Shown here one piece after another: positions 7,529 to 15,118 of a stretch of DNA of 28,611 nt. The DNA is from Bacteroidales bacterium (GTDB taxonomy: Bacteria > Bacteroidota > Bacteroidia > Bacteroidales > WCHB1-69), in NCBI GenBank assembly GCA_017394765.1, contig JAFPXF010000088.1, positions 1 through 28,611 of the forward strand, given 5' to 3'. Within the stretch, counting starts at the first letter, position 1. The number at the start of each line of letters is the position of its first letter. The notes under the pieces are model-generated. The model worked only from the letters and a program-made list of their open reading frames with translations. It did no database searches and had not been told where the DNA came from. A program made the position numbers and the translations under genes.

Positions 7529-9106
7529 TCAAATGGCATTGATGAAAGCGACCATGGCGTCACGATCGGATTTGGAAAGATTACGGAAACGATCGACCGT
7601 CCATCTCGCGTCACTTTGGCTGCTTCCATGCCACATGATGGCTTCAATGACGTTGCGGGCACGGCAGTCGTGCAGGCGGTCGGAGGCACCGGTGCAGATA
7701 TAGGAGAGACCGCGCCCCCACAACGGCGTGGTGCGGCACCAGCCCGTGCGGATATCGTTGACCATGTAGAGACGATGCTGCACAAGATCGGAATAAGGCC
7801 ATATCTTCTGGTTCGGATAGCGCGGGAGTCGGCGGTCGCCGTCGGTGAAGAAACCGTTGGGATCAGTGAAGTTGTCACTGCCGGTGGTCCAGCTGGGGCG
7901 ATGGCAAGTGGCGCATCCGATTTCGCGGAAGAGCCGGCGGCCACGTTGGATGGTGCTGTCACCCAAGTTGCGGGCGGCAGGCACGGCCAAACCTCTATGC
8001 CACACCATGAAGTTGACATAGTCACTCTTGCTCATCTCCACAGGCAATTCACGATTCATAAGATAATTGTAGATATCCGTCTCCGGATTACCCGTCACGT
8101 TCCACTCAGGAAAATAGCTGTAGAACTGTGCCTGCACCTCCGGATCCTGCGACGCTTTTGTCGCGTATGCAGCAGTCATGTAATGGTAGCGGCGATCCGA
8201 GCGAGTCACATTGGTGATGTTCCAAATGGCGTTGGCGCCAGCGGCATCCTGAAGGGGACCTCGAGACAAGGCGTAGGTGAAGCGTTTGGGATGCGTGGTG
8301 TTGGAATAGAGGCTGGCCCATGTGCTTCCTGACCAGATGGCCGGATTCAACACTGCACCGGCTTGGTATTCCTTGAGGTACTGGGCCTTGAGGGAGTCGT
8401 CGGGGATTGCATCGAGCAGCCCCGTGCCATAGATGCCAATGGTGCTCTCCAGGCGAACCTTGAGCTGGCTGTAGTCAATATTTTGTCCGTTCACCTGCAG
8501 CGGCACATAGAAAGCACTTTCAGGAATGGTCACTTCGGGATAGATGAGCTCGTAGGCCTCGCCGTCGGGGAAACGGTTGCCCCACTCATCCACGTATGGC
8601 AGCCAGGAAATCTGGATCTGATTTTCGTCAATAGGTGCCTTGAAGGGCGCCACAGCTTTCGTCTGCGGCATGCCTGTATAGGAACTCAGATAGGTGTCGT
8701 TCTGGTCAGTGAGCACCAGAAGGTAGCCGTTGCCCCACTCGTCGGCACGATAGCGGTCCATGCGCTTGCCATGGCCATAGCCAGGGTGGCAGCTGATACA
8801 GGAACTGCGGACATACAGCGGTCCAAGTCCGTTGAATGGTGGGTTGTTCTGGGTAATGGTACGTTCAAAGAAGTACTCGCCATACATAAATTCGGCGGTC
8901 ATGCCGGCTTGCTCCACAGCGGGCGTGGGATCTTCGTAAGCCGAAGAGGTCGCGTTGAAGGTGGTTCCCAACCTGCCACCGGCGTATGTCTCCTCAATGA
9001 TACTGTTTTGATCCTCAATCGTGGAGTCAGGAATGTCATGGCAACTGGCCAACACCAGAGAGAGCCCGCAAAGCAATGCAATGGTCGTTTTTTGTTGTGT
9101 ATTCAA
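7529..9106 (-). CDS. Di-haem c oxidoreductase (DUF1111/DHOR) lipoprotein
   Basis: This is a member of the di-haem oxidoredox family (COG3488, 'thiol oxidoreductase'), distantly related to MauG/cytochrome c peroxidases; the substrate is not established. The 525-aa product has a lipoprotein signal (LASC, Cys22). Haem site 1 is CISCH at 103-107 after FNGLGPLYVR, haem site 2 is CATCH at 398-402, and the family block TTPLWGRG (459-466) is followed by LHDCRARNVIEAIMWHG. Family members usually read LHDGRA there, so Cys481 is unusual. The predicted start is a TTG at 9104-9106, with an in-frame stop 15 nt upstream and no ATG before the signal peptide. It lies 27 bp after the imelysin gene and just before the haem ligation gene, which indicates one operon. 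Confidence 0.9.
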   Translation of the reverse strand: MNTQQKTTIALLCGLSLVLASCHDIPDSTIEDQNSIIEETYAGGRLGTTFNATSSAYEDPTPAVEQAGMTAEFMYGEYFFERTITQNNPPFNGLGPLYVRSSCISCHPGYGHGKRMDRYRADEWGNGYLLVLTDQNDTYLSSYTGMPQTKAVAPFKAPIDENQIQISWLPYVDEWGNRFPDGEAYELIYPEVTIPESAFYVPLQVNGQNIDYSQLKVRLESTIGIYGTGLLDAIPDDSLKAQYLKEYQAGAVLNPAIWSGSTWASLYSNTTHPKRFTYALSRGPLQDAAGANAIWNITNVTRSDRRYHYMTAAYATKASQDPEVQAQFYSYFPEWNVTGNPETDIYNYLMNRELPVEMSKSDYVNFMVWHRGLAVPAARNLGDSTIQRGRRLFREIGCATCHRPSWTTGSDNFTDPNGFFTDGDRRLPRYPNQKIWPYSDLVQHRLYMVNDIRTGWCRTTPLWGRGLSYICTGASDRLHDCRARNVIEAIMWHGSSQSDARWTVDRFRNLSKSDRDAMVAFINAI

Positions 9107-9133
9107 GGTTCTGAAGTTTTATTTGTTATTAAA

Positions 9134-10273
9134 TTATTTCAACACGCTGGTAACCTTTGCCATCGTCTCGTCCAGTTTCTGACAGGCATCGGAGGCGGCA
9201 CCGGCTGATGGATCGGTAATGTTGTTGACAAACGGTCGCTTCATGCCGCGGATGGCTGTAAGAGCCTCGTTGATGGCATCCACCACTTCAGCATCGAGAT
9301 TTTTGTCCTTGTCGGCCACAAAGTGGTGCAGCGATTTGCTCTCGTCGCGGCGGCCTTCAACACCGCCCATGTAGGAGTTTTGGATGCTCAGAATGTTGTC
9401 GTAGAAATCATCGATGGACTTTTGGCTATAGGGAGACTCAATATAGGTGGGATCTTCGCCATTGTAGGGTTTTCCGATCTTGGAAGTACCCACCTCGTCG
9501 GCAATAGAGCAGCAGCCGTCAACAATGACAGCGAGGGCACTGGCACGGGTGGCATAAGTGCTGCCTGCGTTTCCAGCTTTCAGCATGTTTTCGCCGTATG
9601 AGAAGGAGCCGCCGTTGACGGTGGTGTTGAACTCAAGTTCTTCCATGCGGGCCACATGTGCGGCAGGAGCATCGTCACCGAGCCAACTCACCTCCAATTG
9701 GAAACAACGGTTTCGCAAGTCGCCGGCCACGGCCACGGCGTAAGTCAAATGCAAATCACTGATGGCAGCGGCGGATTTCGGGGCGCCATTCTCAAAAAGA
9801 ATATACTCAATGCCATGGAAGCCGAGCAGGGCATTGCCGAGGTAGTCGCCGGCATAGACATCTCCGTCCTCGCCCGCAAGGGCCTGCATTTGGGACGTGT
9901 TGCTCATCATCGTGTTGAAGCCGGCCTCGTCAAGGGGCCAGGAGTCAATGTGCGGGTCAATGCCAAAGTCGTTGGCCGGACCAAACAGGAAAGCTTCGCT
10001 CTTTTCCCACCATGATCGGGCTTCAAGGAAGATGTTGCATGCGGTCTGCACGTTGGCATCCGTCTTGTTGGTTTGCAGTGTCTTCAAGGCTTCCACCAGT
10101 TCCTGCGACTTTGCCGCCAAATTGCTGTAAGTGGGAGCTATGACGTTTTCAACATACTGGTCGAGGATGTTGCCCATGGCTTCATCATCGGCAGCTTGCG
10201 GGTCCTTGCATGAAGCAAAGGAGAACATGAGCCCCACAAGAACACTCATCGATAGGATTTTTTTGACTTTCAT
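9134..10273 (-). CDS. Imelysin-family lipoprotein (M75-like)
   Basis: The imelysin family (peptidase M75, IrpA/EfeO-related) consists of envelope proteins linked to iron or other metal uptake; proteolysis is doubtful for most members. The 379-aa product has a lipoprotein signal (FASC, Cys22), the FGIDPHIDSWPLD block at 103-115 and the family motif GxHxxE as GFHGIE (151-156), with His153 and Glu156 as putative metal ligands. Length is normal. The ATG at 10271-10273 directly precedes the signal peptide. It is followed after 27 bp by the di-haem oxidoreductase gene, a pairing also seen in Proteobacteria, and preceded by a porin-like gene. Confidence 0.93.
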   Translation of the reverse strand: MKVKKILSMSVLVGLMFSFASCKDPQAADDEAMGNILDQYVENVIAPTYSNLAAKSQELVEALKTLQTNKTDANVQTACNIFLEARSWWEKSEAFLFGPANDFGIDPHIDSWPLDEAGFNTMMSNTSQMQALAGEDGDVYAGDYLGNALLGFHGIEYILFENGAPKSAAAISDLHLTYAVAVAGDLRNRCFQLEVSWLGDDAPAAHVARMEELEFNTTVNGGSFSYGENMLKAGNAGSTYATRASALAVIVDGCCSIADEVGTSKIGKPYNGEDPTYIESPYSQKSIDDFYDNILSIQNSYMGGVEGRRDESKSLHHFVADKDKNLDAEVVDAINEALTAIRGMKRPFVNNITDPSAGAASDACQKLDETMAKVTSVLK

Positions 10274-10330
10274 TGTTTTTTTATTTTAAAGTGTTATTCA
10301 TGTATATTATTGTATTGAATTCTAAATCCG

Positions 10331-10366
10331 ACTGGTTTACATTGTTATTTTGAATTCCAAACCAGT
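10331..10366 (-). other. Hairpin between porin-like and imelysin genes
   Basis: A perfect 8-bp stem, ACTGGTTT/AAACCAGT, encloses a 20-nt loop in the 96-bp gap. There is no T run and no TAnnTTTG box in the gap, so it may be an mRNA processing or partial attenuation site rather than a terminator. Confidence 0.35.
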
Positions 10367-10369
10367 GAT

Positions 10370-11758
10370 CTATCTTTTAAAAAATGCACTATAACAAATT
10401 CCGACGGCGACCCACGGCTCGCTGTTATATTGCTTGGCCAACATTCTATATCCAAATTCACCCTTGATGGCGATATAAGGAATGGGGTAATAGTTGAGAC
10501 CTGCAGAAAAGACATGGCGTTCCGTCCATTTAAAATCGCTCAAGGGCACACGCTCGCCGTTGGATATGACATAAGCGGGATTGTAGGAATCATAGTACTC
10601 ATAACGGGCGAAGAGGTAGAGTTTGCGTTCTTTTCTCTCAGGCAGAAGATTGAATCCGGCCTCGAAAGCGCCATCCATGACGGAGCGCCCTACCAAGGTG
10701 TGGGGATAAGGTGCAGAAGAGCTGTTGGGCAGATAGTTGTTATAGCGAGATATGAGGGCGGCATCTCCAAGATAGCCGTAGTCATAGTTGCCTCGGAGCA
10801 CCAACCATTTGTGCTTGTATTGGAAATCGAAAGAGCCATACACCACGGTTCCTTTCACATCCTTGTAAGTGGTGGAATTTTCCTCGGTGACAATGTCATT
10901 GTTGAAGGTGTTGCCCACATAGCCGCTCAAGCTGAGGCGGAGACCGTTGACGGAGGTGTTGTCCACGCGAAAAGCCCCCGCTATCTTGTTGGCCACACGG
11001 AATTCGTAAGGGGATGCAGATGCGTCATGCGCCCACCCCTGCACATTGAACATCGTTGAATTGAGGGCTGGCAGCAACTGAAACTCATAACGCCATCCAC
11101 CGACCTGTCCCCAGACGCTGATGCCTGTCTCATGCCAAGTGCATGGAATAATGGTATTCTCGCCCTCGGGACGAAAGACATTGAAAAACTCGGTGGGCAA
11201 ATGGTGGCTGTTGGTCGCCCCCACGGGCACCACGATATGGCCCAGCCGGATATTCAACTTGTTGTCCAAGAAACTCTTTTGCAGCCAAAACTGTTCCAAG
11301 GCCACCTCCCCGCCCCGCTCAATCTCCTGCTCGTACTCGCCAGTCTCCTCACTCTCGATCTCGACTGCCACCTCCGTGCCACCGTGCTCAAACTCGATCT
11401 CCGTGCCCATAGACCATCCTTTGCCGAAGTCATAGCCCAACATCAGCACCACATGCGGAATATCGACCTGGCCGAAGCCTTTGGAATTGGCATAACGGTC
11501 GGCAAAAGAGTAACGGAAAGCATTGTCACTATAAAAGCTGTATTTATAGGTGGCCTCACCATAACCGCCAAAGGTCAGACGTCCCGCGCGCTTGTTGGCG
11601 ACAGAGTCTGTCGCATTCCTCTTTGCCCTGCGAACGGAGAGATCTATGGTATCAGGCCGGTTTTTTTGTACTAACGGAATGGATTCCGCATTGACATTGG
11701 AAACGAAGAAAAACGCAATTATCAGTAAACCAACTCGTTTTAAATTTCTGCTTTTCAT
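10370..11758 (-). CDS. Porin-like outer-membrane beta-barrel protein
   Basis: The 462-aa product starts with a signal peptide (hydrophobic GLLIIAFFFVSNVNA). A barrel-like sequence follows, beginning RLTFGGYGEATYKYSFYSD, with alternating aromatic/polar strands to a barrel-type C-terminus (WVAVGICYSAFFKR). Blocks such as FWLQKSFLDNKLNIRLGHIV and the later PTEFFNVFRPE resemble porins of the phosphate-selective OprO/P-like clan, but substrate cannot be assigned. An acidic loop rich in Glu (residues ~125-150, with EIESEETGEYEQEIERGG) is notable and could bind cations. The ATG at 11756-11758 is used because the farther upstream in-frame start adds 17 non-signal residues. As the first gene of the imelysin/di-haem/ResBC run it may supply the outer-membrane entry. 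Confidence 0.75.
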   Translation of the reverse strand: MKSRNLKRVGLLIIAFFFVSNVNAESIPLVQKNRPDTIDLSVRRAKRNATDSVANKRAGRLTFGGYGEATYKYSFYSDNAFRYSFADRYANSKGFGQVDIPHVVLMLGYDFGKGWSMGTEIEFEHGGTEVAVEIESEETGEYEQEIERGGEVALEQFWLQKSFLDNKLNIRLGHIVVPVGATNSHHLPTEFFNVFRPEGENTIIPCTWHETGISVWGQVGGWRYEFQLLPALNSTMFNVQGWAHDASASPYEFRVANKIAGAFRVDNTSVNGLRLSLSGYVGNTFNNDIVTEENSTTYKDVKGTVVYGSFDFQYKHKWLVLRGNYDYGYLGDAALISRYNNYLPNSSSAPYPHTLVGRSVMDGAFEAGFNLLPERKERKLYLFARYEYYDSYNPAYVISNGERVPLSDFKWTERHVFSAGLNYYPIPYIAIKGEFGYRMLAKQYNSEPWVAVGICYSAFFKR

Positions 11759-11782
11759 AAAACACACTTTTAAAACAACATG

Positions 11783-11793
11783 CAAAAGTGTAT
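11783..11793 (-). promoter_or_regulatory. Possible -7 element of the porin-imelysin operon
   Basis: TACACTTTTGC resembles TAnnTTTG but with two extra bases between TA and TTTG. It lies about 25 bp upstream of the porin ATG. No convincing iron (Fur) operator is seen nearby. Confidence 0.3.
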
Positions 11794-11877
11794 CTTTAAA
11801 ACCATGCATCCACTACCCTTTTTTTAGGATAATCGACATTTTCACTAACTAAAAATGGCTATTGCCGCACTATCGCG

Positions 11878-12786
11878 TCAATGCGAGCCGGAATCCTTGG
11901 CACGGCTTGTAGTGACCAGATAGACACCGGCTGCGATGAGCACGAGGGCTACCGGCTTATTCCAGGTGAAGATGTCCTGTCCCACGGCGATGGCCACCAC
12001 GGAGGTGACGACAGGCTGCAGGTTGCTGTACATGCTCACGGTGGTGGGTCTCAGATAGCGCAGACCCACTGGTAACAGGAAATAGGCCACCACCGTCGAG
12101 AATATCATCACCGTGAAGAAATTGAGCCATGCCGACACGGGCACTGGGCCTTGCAGCATCGGAGAGTCCGACACGACCGGAATTCCGATCGGCAGGCAGA
12201 TCACGGCACCGATGAGGAACATCCACTTCATCAGCGTCACTGGGCTGTATTTTTTGGAGATGGTGCGTGTGACGAGCAGGTACGCTGCATAAAAAAGGAT
12301 GTTGACAAAGCAGAGCAGCAGTCCCATCGGGGTGGCGTTGGCATCGATTTTCCAGAAAAAGAGCACGATCATGAGAGCGCCGGCGATGCCAACGAAAACA
12401 CCCACGCTCTTTCGAACAGAGATAGGTTCGCGCAAGAAGAGCGCAGCCATGAGCATTACCACCAAGGGGCTGGTGGCAGACACGAGGGAGACATAGCAGG
12501 GCGAGGTGTAGCGAAACGCCATCGAGAAGGCAATCAGCGTGCCGGCCAGCACCACACCGCCCAGAAGGATGGCCCACACATCGTGTTTCTCCACGCGCTC
12601 ACGGGGAAAAAAAAGCGAAATCAACCAAAAAACCGCCGCCCCGAACAACATCCGGGCGGCGGTGAAGGCATGTGGGGATATGTATTCGGGAACAACGGCC
12701 TCAGAGCAGTTGGGGTTGATGCCGAAGATGACATACACGGCCAAGACTGCCAGATGCCCGACCCATTTCCGACTTTTCGTCTCCAA
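11878..12786 (-). CDS. EamA-family (DMT) transporter
   Basis: This 302-aa polytopic inner-membrane protein belongs to the drug/metabolite transporter superfamily. It has two EamA repeats, each with about five membrane helices: first repeat from VLAVYVIFG to the helix ending in MIVLFF, second from GLLLCFVNILFYAAYLLVTR to VALVLIAAGVYLV. Family signs are the conserved end-of-repeat blocks SATSPLVVMLMAALFLREPI and SNLQPVVTSVVA. Substrate is unknown. The likely start is a TTG at 12784-12786: there is no in-frame ATG before the first helix, the upstream in-frame codon is the stop of the preceding gene, and an AAGG lies 5-8 bases before it. It follows the NifS-like gene by 6 bp and should be co-transcribed with it. 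Confidence 0.88.
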   Translation of the reverse strand: METKSRKWVGHLAVLAVYVIFGINPNCSEAVVPEYISPHAFTAARMLFGAAVFWLISLFFPRERVEKHDVWAILLGGVVLAGTLIAFSMAFRYTSPCYVSLVSATSPLVVMLMAALFLREPISVRKSVGVFVGIAGALMIVLFFWKIDANATPMGLLLCFVNILFYAAYLLVTRTISKKYSPVTLMKWMFLIGAVICLPIGIPVVSDSPMLQGPVPVSAWLNFFTVMIFSTVVAYFLLPVGLRYLRPTTVSMYSNLQPVVTSVVAIAVGQDIFTWNKPVALVLIAAGVYLVTTSRAKDSGSH

Positions 12787-12792
12787 AGGACC

Positions 12793-13953
12793 TTAGTTTT
12801 TCAGCGCGGCAATTTCCTTGATGGCGTTGATGCAGGTGTCGATCTCCTCCTCCGTGTTGAAGGCGCCGACGCTCAGGCGGACGGTGCCGTCAACCGGCAA
12901 GGTGCCGATACGCTCATGCACCAGTGGAGCGCACTGAAGGCCGGTGCGGCATGCGATGTCGTAATCGACGTCGAGCATGGTGCCGACATCCATGGCCTCG
13001 AAACCGCGCACGTTGAGGGAAAGCACCGGGTTCTGGTTCTCCACGGAGGTGGCGCAATAGACGGTGACACCTTCCACGTTGCGCACGCCATCGACGAGAC
13101 GCTTCCAGAGTTTCATCTCCTGATCGTGGATGTTCTGGATGCCCTTCTCCTCAATCCATTTCACACCGCGATAGAGTCCGGCGATGCCGAGCATGTTCAT
13201 GGTGCCGGCTTCAAGACGATAGGGATACTCATCCAGATGGGTGCGGACAGCGGAGCGCACACCGGTGCCGCCAAAGCGGGTTTGGCGCACCTCAACGCCC
13301 TCGGCCACATAGGAGCCGCCGATGCCGGTGGGTCCCATCAGGCATTTGTGGCCCGTGAAGGCGTAAGCATCCACGCCGTATTCAAGCATGTTCATCTCCA
13401 CCGCGCCAGCGCCCTGGCTGCCGTCCACCACGAAAATCAGGCCGTTCTCCTTGCAGACCTTGCCGATCTCTTTGATGGGTTGCACCGTGCCAATGACGTT
13501 GGAGCACTGGGTGCAAACCACCATCTTGGTGTTGGATTTGATGGCTTTCTTGAAATCGTCGGGATGGACATAGCCCGCCTCGTCGAAAGGCAGATAGGTC
13601 ACCTCAATGAGCCCTTGCTGCTCCAAGCAGTAAAGGGGACGAAGCACTGAGTTGTGCTCCAGCATGGTGGTGATGACATGCATGCCTTTCCGGGCAAGGC
13701 CTTGTATCAGGATATTCAGCGAATCCGTGGCGTTGTAGCTGAAGGTGAGGCGGCGTTCATCGACCTTGGCACCGCCGTTGAACAATTGTGAGAGCAGGCG
13801 ACGGGTGTCGGTCAACAACTCACCGGTCTCGATACCGGCATCGTAGCCGGCACGGCCGGGACTCACGCCATGCTCGCGATAGAAACTGTCCATGAAATCA
13901 TACACCTCTTTGGGCTTTGGATAAGAAGTTGCGGAATTGTCTAAATATATCAT
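12793..13953 (-). CDS. NifS-like PLP enzyme (class V aminotransferase)
   Basis: This is a class V aminotransferase-fold protein of the cysteine desulfurase-like branch typified by TIGR01977; members are presumed to take sulfur from cysteine, but the substrate is unproven. The 386-aa product starts MIYLDNSATSYPKP, the standard N-terminus, so the ATG at 13951-13953 is chosen over a start 30 codons upstream that would lie before the promoter. Features: H100 in LEHNSVLRP (PLP stacking), D177 in VVDGSQ (PLP nitrogen), K203 in FTGHKCLMGPTG (Schiff base), and a Cys-containing loop in RTGLQCAPLVH, the probable active-site cysteine. No isc/suf scaffold genes are adjacent; an EamA transporter follows in the same operon. 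Confidence 0.9.
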   Translation of the reverse strand: MIYLDNSATSYPKPKEVYDFMDSFYREHGVSPGRAGYDAGIETGELLTDTRRLLSQLFNGGAKVDERRLTFSYNATDSLNILIQGLARKGMHVITTMLEHNSVLRPLYCLEQQGLIEVTYLPFDEAGYVHPDDFKKAIKSNTKMVVCTQCSNVIGTVQPIKEIGKVCKENGLIFVVDGSQGAGAVEMNMLEYGVDAYAFTGHKCLMGPTGIGGSYVAEGVEVRQTRFGGTGVRSAVRTHLDEYPYRLEAGTMNMLGIAGLYRGVKWIEEKGIQNIHDQEMKLWKRLVDGVRNVEGVTVYCATSVENQNPVLSLNVRGFEAMDVGTMLDVDYDIACRTGLQCAPLVHERIGTLPVDGTVRLSVGAFNTEEEIDTCINAIKEIAALKN

Positions 13954-13977
13954 AATCTGGCTTTTTAAAAACGGGTG

Positions 13978-13985
13978 CAAAAATA
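13978..13985 (-). promoter_or_regulatory. -7 element of the NifS-like gene
   Basis: TATTTTTG followed by CACCCG on the minus strand matches TAnnTTTG and lies 24 bp upstream of the ATG at 13953. Confidence 0.65.
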
Positions 13986-13996
13986 CATTTTTTTTG

Positions 13997-14004
13997 TACT
14001 TTTG
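13997..14004 (+). promoter_or_regulatory. -7 element of the SDR gene
   Basis: TACTTTTG followed by CGCGC on the plus strand matches TAnnTTTG and lies about 40 bp upstream of the ATG at 14046. It is only 11 bp from the divergent -7 box of the NifS-like gene. Confidence 0.65.
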
Positions 14005-14045
14005 CGCGCTCAAAAAAACAGGTATTTCTAAACCCACACACAAAT

Positions 14046-14996
14046 ATGAAAAAGATATTAGTCATTGGTGCCTGCGGACAGATTGGTTCTGAGCTGACAC
14101 CCGCTTTGCGCAAAGAATACGGCACGGACAACGTCGTTGCTGCCGACATGGTTTACCCTTTGAAAGGCGACCTCGCCGATGCGGGGCCCTCTTGCAAAAT
14201 TGACGCCACCAACGCTCAGGAGATCGCCGATGCCGTGAAGAAATACAACATCGATGCCATCTACAACCTCGCCGCCATCCTCTCCGCCAAGGCGGAGGCC
14301 AACCCCATGTTAGGCTGGAACGTCGGCGTGGGCGCTTTGATCAACTGTCTGGAAGTCTCCCGCGAATTCGGCTGCGCCCTCTTCACCCCGAGCTCCATCG
14401 GCGCCTTCGGCCCCGACACCCCGCACGACATGACCCCGCAAGACACCATCCAGCGCCCCAAGACCATCTACGGCGTCACCAAAGTCACCGGCGAGCTGCT
14501 GAGCGACTACTACTTCAAACGCTTCGGCGTCGATACACGCTCAGTGCGTTTCCCCGGACTCATCTCCAACGTCACGCTCCCCGGCGGTGGCACCACCGAC
14601 TATGCCGTCGAGATCTACTATGCCGCCGTGAAGGGCGAGAAGTTCACCTGCCCCATCGCGAAGGGCACCTTCATGGACATGATGTACATGCCCGACGCAC
14701 TCAAGGCCGCCATCGACCTCATGGAAGCCGACCCCACCAAGCTCGTTCACCGCAACTCCTTCAACATCACGGCCATGAGTTTCGAACCCGAAATGATCTA
14801 CGCGGAAATCAAAAAACACATTCCCGATTTTCAGATGGAATATCAATACGACGAGCTGCGCCAGACCATCGCCGACTCCTGGCCCAACCAAATGGACGAC
14901 CATTGCGCCCGCGAGGAATGGGGCTTCAAACCACAATACGACCTGGCCTCCATGACGACGGACATGCTTGACGTTCTCAGCAAGAAGTTGAAATAA
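14046..14996 (+). CDS. NAD-dependent SDR, L-threonine 3-dehydrogenase type
   Basis: This 316-aa extended short-chain dehydrogenase/reductase resembles the GalE-like L-threonine 3-dehydrogenases found in Bacteroidota and some eukaryotes, which oxidise threonine to 2-amino-3-ketobutyrate. Visible features: Rossmann motif GACGQIG (8-14), acidic D34 after the second strand (NAD preference), NLAAILSAKAE (74-84), catalytic Ser in TPSSIGAFGP (114-123), and the YxxxK pair Y142/K146 in YGVTKVTGE. The whole chain fits that family better than sugar epimerases, for example RFPGLISNVTLPGGGTTDYA. No kbl gene for the next step is next door. It is transcribed alone, from its own promoter to a terminator at 15023. 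Confidence 0.87.
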   Translation: MKKILVIGACGQIGSELTPALRKEYGTDNVVAADMVYPLKGDLADAGPSCKIDATNAQEIADAVKKYNIDAIYNLAAILSAKAEANPMLGWNVGVGALINCLEVSREFGCALFTPSSIGAFGPDTPHDMTPQDTIQRPKTIYGVTKVTGELLSDYYFKRFGVDTRSVRFPGLISNVTLPGGGTTDYAVEIYYAAVKGEKFTCPIAKGTFMDMMYMPDALKAAIDLMEADPTKLVHRNSFNITAMSFEPEMIYAEIKKHIPDFQMEYQYDELRQTIADSWPNQMDDHCAREEWGFKPQYDLASMTTDMLDVLSKKLK

Positions 14997-15022
14997 TTCG
15001 CTTTTATATTATTATAGTATGT

Positions 15023-15052
15023 AAGGTCTGCCACCAGCAGGCCTTTGTTTTT
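15023..15052 (+). terminator. Intrinsic terminator of the SDR gene
   Basis: A 9-bp stem, AAGGTCTGC/GCAGGCCTT (15023-15031/15037-15045, one G-T pair), is followed by TGTTTTT. Confidence 0.8.
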
Positions 15053-15091
15053 CCCAAAAACATCATCATGGTGAACGTCCAATAAAAAGTG

Positions 15092-15099
15092 TATTTTTG
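15092..15099 (+). promoter_or_regulatory. -7 element of the acyl-CoA ligase gene
   Basis: TATTTTTG followed by CACCC matches TAnnTTTG. It places initiation only ~15 nt before the ATG at 15119, which argues against the upstream in-frame start at 15089. Confidence 0.65.
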
Positions 15100-15118
15100 C
15101 ACCCTTAAACTCAACCCG

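Noticed and set aside
11759..11877. Possible Fur box upstream of the porin-imelysin operon (GATAATCGACATTTTC)
   Set aside because: Only about half of the 19-bp Fur consensus is matched; iron control is plausible from gene content but not supported by this site.
12151..13650. 499-codon plus-strand open frame opposite the EamA and NifS-like genes
   Set aside because: It spans two well-supported opposite-strand genes and is rich in His, Asp, Gly and Ala; no domain is visible. It is a shadow frame.
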